Shown in pieces: positions 58,164-64,000 of a stretch of DNA of 64,000 nucleotides (positions within the stretch are counted from its first letter, which is position 1; every line of letters starts with the position of its first letter). The stretch is from NCBI GenBank assembly GCA_037127255.1, contig JBANSL010000013.1:66719688-66783687 (forward strand), written 5' to 3'. The notes under the pieces are model-generated. The model did no database searches, was not told the DNA's origin, and saw only the letters and a list, made by a program, of their open reading frames with translations. The position numbers and the translations under genes are program-made. The stretch comes from Persicaria tinctoria (taxonomy: Eukaryota > Streptophyta > Magnoliopsida > Caryophyllales > Polygonaceae).

Positions 58164-58690
58164 AAAAGCACTTTGGAAAGGATTAATGAGTTTAGGAAGA
58201 ATCGATTTTAAACGATTTGCTATTATTTTTGAGATAATTTTATATATTGTATTACAGAGGTTGATTGGTCTTTAGTGATTGATAGAAGTAGGGTTATCAG
58301 TTTCCGGGATGAGACCGATGAAGGTTTGATTTATTTCAGTTAACATTTGACTCGAATGGAAGAAAGCCTTAACTGTTTTACAATAGGAATGGCCAATGAT
58401 ATTCCAATAACGTTTATAGAATTCTGGAGGATAACCATCTGGACCCGGGGATTTGTCTTCAACCATACTAAAGAGAGTACTTTTTATTTCTGTGTTAGTG
58501 GGTAGGGAGATAAGCTTAATATTATCTTAATGAGGTACTTGGGTTTGTATATTCCAAACTTCATTTTCAGGATCATTGGGTTGGTTGGTACCTATAAATC
58601 TTTCTGCCATTTCTGACGTAATGTGATCCGAGATCAGGTCTTGATCTGTAAGGATTACATTCTGTTTTGTTGTAAAGGTTCTAGTTGATC
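58164..58690 (-). pseudogene. LINE B reverse transcriptase, fingers part
   Basis: KSPGPDGYPPEFYKRYWNII, ALKAFFHSS-like helix, NQTFIGLIPETDNPTSINH, then a stop at 58272 (TAA-like on the minus strand) where LINE A has YRPISL. Homology continues in the next frame (NLCNTIYKIISKIIANRLK near 58190-58255). Confidence 0.75.
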
Positions 58691-58960
58691 TATTAATTTT
58701 TTTTTATCCTAGCAGTAATTTGATAATATTTCGTATTTCTATCACCTAACTGAAAGTTTCTGATTTTAGCTCGTTGTTTCCAAAATTTGTGGTTAAATTC
58801 GAGAAGCCGATATTTCCTGTGCATCCACTGTCGAAATATTACCCCATGGCATTCTATGCTGGAGAGCTTTAATTTGAACATCCACCTGGGAGAGTTGTTT
58901 TGTAATGTTATTCGGATTAGATTTACACCATTTTTTAATATTCTGTTTTAACAGTTTTTG

Positions 58961-59797
58961 TTACTGAATTAGCTTGAAGTCGAAGGAGCCTTTCATCTTA
59001 TTACTCCACACTTTCTTAACCATGGTTTCAAGAGCATCATTAGTAGTCCAAGCCATTTCAAATCTAAACGAAGATCCTTTTCTTTTAGCTTGAGAGCCAA
59101 TTTGAAGAGAGATAGGGGTGTGATCCGAATTAGAAAAAGGATGGTGTTTGATACAGAGGTTGGGGGACCAATTTAAAATCTGTTGGTGAGCTAGCATTCT
59201 ATCTAAACTTTCATAAGTATTGTTAACCAAAGATTTGTTTTTCCTCCACGTGAAGGGCGAGCCTGTGAAGGGGAGAGTTTGCAATCCTAGGCCTTCCTTA
59301 ATGTTTCTAATTCTTCTAAATCTACTGATGTTAGGAGTGATACTTCCTACTTTTTCTGTGTCAGATTCAATGTCATTAAGATCTCCAACGATAAGAACTA
59401 GAAGCATATATTTATTGATCATTTGGTATATATTATTCCAGAAATCATCTTTCTCACCTTCAACCGAGGGAGCATAGACAAAAAGTAAGGGAAAATCATA
59501 CTTTTCTATGGTTGTTTTAATCAAAATAGATCTGTGATGTAATTCAAGATTTTGATTAACCTCTTCAAATTTAGTTTTTAAGAGCAGCCAGATTCCACCT
59601 TTGCATCCATTTGCTTGAATACATACAACTTTATGAAATCCAGAGCTCTTGATTTGAGTATTCGATGGGCCTATTTCTGACTTTATTTCTGTTAAAACTA
59701 GAACATCAATATCATTCACAAATCTAAAGTGATTGATTTCTTGCCACAGAAGTGGCCTTTTGATACCTCTTACATTCCAGTATGCTATATTAATCAT
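58961..59797 (-). CDS. LINE B endonuclease domain (intact 278-codon frame)
   Basis: Starts MINIAYWNVRGIKRP. Motifs kept: N in WNVRG, E in LTEIKSE, FVYAPS, GDLNDIESD, FTWRKNKS, ESLDRMLA, and the C-terminal catalytic SDHTPIS. Unlike LINE A, all catalytic residues look intact. The frame ends at 58961 before the reverse transcriptase; similarity continues past the stop in another frame (GDRNTKYY near 58735), so ORF2 as a whole is broken. Confidence 0.85.
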   Translation of the reverse strand: MINIAYWNVRGIKRPLLWQEINHFRFVNDIDVLVLTEIKSEIGPSNTQIKSSGFHKVVCIQANGCKGGIWLLLKTKFEEVNQNLELHHRSILIKTTIEKYDFPLLFVYAPSVEGEKDDFWNNIYQMINKYMLLVLIVGDLNDIESDTEKVGSITPNISRFRRIRNIKEGLGLQTLPFTGSPFTWRKNKSLVNNTYESLDRMLAHQQILNWSPNLCIKHHPFSNSDHTPISLQIGSQAKRKGSSFRFEMAWTTNDALETMVKKVWSNKMKGSFDFKLIQ

Positions 59798-61490
59798 ACA
59801 ATTGATTGTAATAATAGCCTTTCTTTTGTTGAAGGTTATAAGGAGGGCTACAAAAAATATTACTTAGTCTACAACTCACATTGCAACGGATAGACGATTT
59901 CTCCTGAATGTTCTTGCTTTGAGAGTTTCTCTTTGGGTTTTCCATTGCTATGTTGATGTCCTTTCTGACATCTGTGCTTAATCTTGAGGAGATTTTCATG
60001 TTTTGCCGCCTCTTCTGCATCTTCTGACTTTGGATGGGGAGTCCATGATTGCCTGTAATGTTTTTCTTATCAAGGAAACTTGTTTTGATAGAAATTTTGT
60101 TTTGGTAAGGTTTGTTGGTAAGGTTGGGGCAGCTTACCACCCACAGAAATCCTAAGATTCCTATGGGGTTTAGCTTAGGATTTGTGATGAGTATAAGGGT
60201 TAGAATTATACCTGATATCTTTAGTTCGTCTTCATTTAGACGCTTCCCAACACCACAAGTTTTTAGTATTCTTGCCACCCTTACGAGGTGAGGAAGCAAG
60301 AAGGGGAATTCATACAGCATATGCCAAAGAGAGTAACTGGAGATTTTTAAATTAAAGGAAGCCATAGTTGCTAAGTGATCTTGGGTAGAAAGGTCACCAA
60401 AAGAAAAACATGGAGAACCTTCGACCCAAGAAACACTGAAATAGTTCAAGTTGCAACCATTCACACAAACAACAATAATCTTACAAAACATAACAATATA
60501 GTCAAGGAAAAGGCTTTCCATCAACAAAATCAAATCGTACAAAGGAATCCGATTCATGCAAATATTAAAAGCATAAGAGACAGTGCATAAATTAATTTTT
60601 AAGGAGAACAAAGGATTTTGATTAAACTTATCTGTCCTCGGTATGGTATTGATAGTTGAGATGGCGCCCTTCTTAATCTTAATCTGCAGAACTAAAGGGT
60701 TGGTAGTCTGCAACAGCCCGTAGCTTCCGCACACTTGAGTCTGAAAAGAGTAGAAATTGACACAAAAAAATTGCAAAAGCAGTAGAGTAACTTAAAAGTT
60801 TTGTGCTGAATTTTTTTGTTTAAAGATTTGGGTTTGCATGTGTTGTTTCCCCAGAATTGGAGAGAGTTGTGAGTAGCCTGACAAGCAGAGTGAAGGTTAC
60901 TATTGACGGGTTGAATCTCAGCCGGTGTTGACAACAACCACATTGCACAGTAGCAGCGTCCAGTTCCCAAGAGCGGGTCACACAGAAGGGGAGCCAAACG
61001 CGCCGGAGTAGGGCGGTAATGTTGGTGTCGTTGATGGTTTGAGTTCTTAAGAAGGGAGCGGTCAAGCAGGTGGAACACAGAGGTTGGAATTCGTCCTGTA
61101 GGGTTAGTGCTATCGGACAAATTGGAGAGGGGGTTGCCCAAAACGGAGCCCTCAACCCTTGTCAAGGCCGAAATCGGGCAATCCCATCCACCAGCCTGGT
61201 TGCATGTGGCAGATTAAGAAAGAAGTTTGATAAGTTGGAGGTTGCATACAGTTTTTTGATGAGATTTGAGGGGAGGTTTAGATCTAGAAAATTTAGGGTT
61301 ATGATGTATGTTTGAGGGATGAGGTTTGGTGATTGGGTGTTCAAGAGTAGATCTCAGGTAGAGGGCCACAGGCAACGGCGACGCTGCGCCATGGCCAACC
61401 GGTCGGAGAAGGCGAATTAGGCGGAACACCAGGACGGAGAGAGGAGAAGAGAGAGGAGAGAGGAGAGAGCCGATTCAGTTCATCCTCTCG
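59798..61490 (-). other. LINE B 5' region, no recognisable ORF1
   Basis: A 328-codon open frame (59790-60776) covers part of it. It has neither CCHC nor RNA-recognition features and is rich in Ile/Leu/Ser/Asn, so it is listed as possible but not called. The outer 150 bases are GA/CT-rich and GC-rich, typical of a LINE 5' end. Confidence 0.4.
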
Positions 61491-62024
61491 AATTGGCGGA
61501 TTTTTTTAAAGGTGTTTTAAATGCTTGATTTTTATCTTATCTTATACAAAATTAAAATAATATCTTTTTTTTTCACAAGTCTTGATTAAAAAAAAATCCC
61601 TCTTAATTAAACATTTACCAAATTACATTTTGACGTATCAATAAATTATTTCACTTATTTGATTTTTTTAAAAATATTCATAGAAAAATAAATAATTACA
61701 CGTATATTCACTACTTGAAACTAATTGTAGAAATATTCATTTTTTGGTAGGGAGTCGGAAAAAATATGGTCTCAATACGCGTTTTATTCACAAAACATGG
61801 AAGTGATCTGGCGTCCGAAGAGGAATTAAATTTTGCTATAGAAACGCGGTTTCAAATCGCGTTTCTGTAAGGGAATGTAATCCCCCCCCCCCCCCCCCCC
61901 CCCCCCACCCCAACCAAAAATGTTGGCTAGGCACTACAAATGCGGTTTAAAACACCATCTCTTCTCCAATCTACATATTTTTCAATATTTGATCACAGTT
62001 AGATTAAGGTTAGTTTCACACTCC
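61491..62024. other. Intergenic with poly(C) and a hairpin
   Basis: AGAAACGCG and CGCGTTTCT pair around a 9-nt loop (about 61848-61874). Poly(C) at 61882-61906. Otherwise AT-rich. Confidence 0.5.
61882..61906. repeat. Poly(C) tract, 25 bases
   Basis: Twenty-five C in a row. Long C runs are unusual and prone to length error in sequencing. Confidence 0.85.
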
Positions 62025-62125
62025 CACTACAAAAAAAAATGAAATTTGCCACGCTACCTAGCATCGGCAGGGGCTTGCCATGGCAATTGGTACCATTTTG
62101 CCACCGATGGTAGCAAAATGGTACC
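62025..62125 (+). mobile_element. CACTA-like transposon end
   Basis: Starts CACTACAAAAAAAAATG, followed by TTTGCCACG and a 13-bp hairpin GGTACCATTTTGC / GCAAAATGGTACC (62089-62101, 62113-62125). CACTACAA-type ends with hairpin-forming subterminal sequence fit En/Spm elements. The other end is not in the window or was lost. Confidence 0.5.
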
Positions 62126-62537
62126 CTTTTTTTAAAACATTTTTATAACCAATGAGATTTATTTATTTTAACTATTAAATGAGAAATATTTTTGCTTATA
62201 TATCATAACGATTTAATTTTACGATTTCCTCCCAATCAACTAAATCTAGAAGAAAAAAAATTCAACTAATAAATTTTGTACATATTTCTTTAATCAATCT
62301 AGCTATATCTAACTATTAAATCATAAGCATTTTTTTTATTCAGGCGCTATAACCACATTTATTTTAGGATTTTCATTCAATCAACCTATTTTACTTAAGT
62401 CTTAAAAATATATAATTTTTACACATTTTTCACAACTATTATTATTTACTTACTTTATCAAATCTATTTTTTTTTATTTTATGTGAATGTTTGGTAATAG
62501 TTTATTTAATTTTATAATAGAAATTTTCTTTATTAGG
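62126..62537. other. AT-rich, nothing recognised
   Basis: Possibly interior of the CACTA-like element. No ORF. Confidence 0.35.
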
Positions 62538-63180
62538 AAAGACTTCGGATGAGCGAGCTTTACCCAGCAGCATCCTTTCGGATGAGGTCTAAAAGACCTA
62601 GATCGTTGTGAAAATCGACACCCCATTCAAAGTGGCAAAGATGTGCAATTTTATCAGCCACTCTATCACCTAAACGAGGAACATGAAAGAAGGAAACTTC
62701 TTTCAAAGTCAATAAAATGAGTTTAACATCTGACATGATCAGTTCAATTTCTCAAAGACAATTAGATTTTTGGTTGAGGTGGTTTATAATTATACTAAAA
62801 TCACCTTCACTATGGATTTTGTCGATGTGGAGTCGCGTAGCGTGTTGGATTCCCAGTTTTAGAGCGAGCTTCTACTTGTAGGGACTTTGTTTACCAAGTT
62901 TTTGATAGCATATTTGTATTGGGCGTCCTTTCCAATCCCGAATTATTGCTCTAGTTGAGTTGTCATTGTTTGTGATTTTGGATCCATTAAAATTGAGCTT
63001 GATAGTTCCCCACGGGGGTTTGCGCCATGTAACCTTATCATGCTTTTTTCTTCTTCGTTGGGTGGCTGGGGTGTTGTTGGGTGGTTGGGGTGTTGTGTGT
63101 AGGAGGAAATTTCCATCTAGACTACATTCCAATTGAGATATTTTACTCCAATTCTCTTTGTGAGTTTTAGTAATACGCAC
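62538..63180 (-). pseudogene. LINE A-family 3' fragment with RNase H
   Basis: On the minus strand: KVTWRKPPWGTIKLNFNGSK (catalytic D is Asn), AIIRDWKGRPIQ, a stop at 62872, then in another frame HSEGDFSIIINHLNQKS and VSFFHVPRLGDRVADKIAHLC. It matches LINE A 20140-20990, including the tail, without the Stowaway MITE. Ends CCTAATAAAGAAAA, with an AATAAA signal. A 5'-truncated copy. Confidence 0.8.
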
Positions 63181-63202
63181 TGAAGTACCTCTAAAAAAAT
63201 TT

Positions 63203-63340
63203 CATACTTATAAATTTTTATTTTTATTTTTAAAAAAGAAAATTACGCATCATGGCGCGGTGATTTTTCATACTTACAAAATTTTATTTTTATTTTTAAA
63301 AAAGAAAAATACGCATCATAGCGCGGTGATTTTTCATAGA
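63203..63340. repeat. Direct duplication of about 68 bp
   Basis: 'tttttatttttaaaaaagaaaa' then 'tacgcatca' and 'gcgcggtgatttttcat' occurs twice in tandem. Confidence 0.85.
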
Positions 63341-64000
63341 GGAAATGGTACCAACTAGACCAAAAATTGGGCCTAATTTCTCAACTAGACAACAAGGAAA
63401 AAAATTGGCGCAAAATAGCCTCTCTACCCCAAGCAAATATAACAATCGGTTTTTTGGAACTCTTTGGAACCGGTTGTAGAGGGTAACCAGTGCGGGTGTG
63501 GGAGTTCTCAAATTAAAACGAGGAGGGAGGGAGAGAGACGGTTTATACAAAGCGACAGACAGAGAGAGACGAAAAACCGGAAGCACAGAAAGGAGGAGCG
63601 ACAAGAGGAAGAAGCGGTTGATGAAGAAGGGCCAGAACGATGCCAAGGAGGAAGGAAGAGGTTGAAGACGAAGGTAAGCAATTGTGGAGTTTTTGTTTGA
63701 GTTGCGAATTTAGGGTAATGGGGGTGCGGTTACATGCGGTTTTGTGAAGAAATTGAGACATCGAGGTGCCATTGTAGTTGCGTAGCACTAGAGGAATGAA
63801 GTAGGAGGGGTTAGGGGTGCCATTGTGAGTCGATTTTGGGGAGGTGGGTGCGATTAGGGTTTGTGGGTGTCGGAAAAAGGATGGGTAAAGGGTTAGGTGA
63901 TGTTGGGTAAGAAATTGAGGACAAAAGGGCAAGGAGGGGGTCGGATTGGTAGGGAATCCACAAGATTGGGGGTAATCGGTAGAGTATATCTGCACATGTG
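63341..64000 (+). other. GC-richer, gene-start-like segment at the window edge
   Basis: Similar in style to the segments inside the Mutator-like ends: a stretch with GCGCAAAATAGCC near 63411, then GA-rich leader-like sequence, an ATG at 63640 (MPRRKEEVEDE) with a GTAAGC donor at 63674, then T/G-rich intron-like sequence. It may be another captured or resident gene start. The rest is outside the window. Confidence 0.3.

Larger units (their letters stand above)
55683..61490 (-). mobile_element. LINE B: L1-type retrotransposon with RNase H
   Basis: On the minus strand: GC-rich start near 61490 with CTCTCTCC-type leader, about 1.7 kb without recognisable ORF1, endonuclease (59797-58961), reverse transcriptase (about 58690-57333), zinc-finger segment, RNase H (ending 55732), then an A-rich tail (55683-55708 as T on the plus strand). 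Full length but with several frameshifts and stops in the reverse transcriptase. A different family from LINE A. Confidence 0.85.

Noticed and set aside
59790..60776. 328-codon minus-strand ORF upstream of the LINE B endonuclease, as a possible ORF1
   Set aside because: No CCHC knuckle, coiled coil or RNA-binding motif is visible. Listed only as part of the 5' region.

Overview
The window looks like nuclear DNA of a flowering plant, probably a eudicot. It is AT-rich, has spliced genes with GT-AG introns, and is crowded with plant-type mobile elements: Helitrons, Mutator-like elements, plant L1-type LINEs with a C-terminal RNase H, a Copia element, a solo LTR, Stowaway MITEs, Au-like and other tRNA-headed SINEs, and a CACTA-like end. 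I cannot name the species. Few sequences look like host genes, and every coding sequence I can reconstruct carries at least one break.

Layout. 1-4945: the 3' part of a Helitron carrying a nine-exon RPA70-like (single-strand DNA binding) gene with one frameshift; it ends in a textbook hairpin plus CTAG. 4946-7279: a second Helitron-like element abutting the first, with a 0.7 kb palindromic foldback element inside. 7733-11365: a decayed Copia element cut just before the reverse-transcriptase active site. 11369-14217: a 2.85 kb inverted-repeat element full of GTGACAA/TTGTCAC motifs. 14400-20998: LINE A, with a Stowaway MITE inside its RNase H. 21029-21253: a SINE with clear target duplications. 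21775-24276: a DUF4378-type host gene with one frameshift, whose last exon and downstream flank (about 1.3 to 1.7 kb) are tandemly duplicated at 25741-27046. The duplicates carry different insertions: a TIR element in copy A, and a SINE inside an Au-like SINE in copy B. 29437-31490: a 1 kb tandem duplication with a breakpoint inside a Stowaway MITE. 32822-35874: a Helitron on the minus strand nested near one edge of a LINE tail.

The most interesting structure is 37527-47788. It is a 10.3 kb Mutator-like element with an exact 9-bp target duplication (TAATAATTA) and about 88 bp of colinear, degenerate terminal inverted repeat. Just inside each end lies a fragment of a different spliced host gene, both reading inward: a coiled-coil (SCD2-like) fragment on the left and a kelch-repeat (ACBP4-like) fragment on the right. 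Between them is a region bounded by two inverted 71-nt tRNA-like sequences, later invaded by a large LTR retrotransposon (now a 2480-bp solo LTR with 5-bp target duplications). The right arm was invaded by a small Helitron whose 5' end is tandemly repeated.

47798-64000: a second likely Mutator-like element (about 50987-54440) with a DUF1985-like fragment, LINE B on the minus strand (55683-61490), a CACTA-like end, a LINE A-family 3' fragment on the minus strand (62538-63180), and the start of another GC-rich gene-like segment at the right edge.

These genes do not form a common pathway. The region records nested transposition, gene-fragment capture and local duplication. All identifications come from reading motifs and splice signals; no database search was possible.
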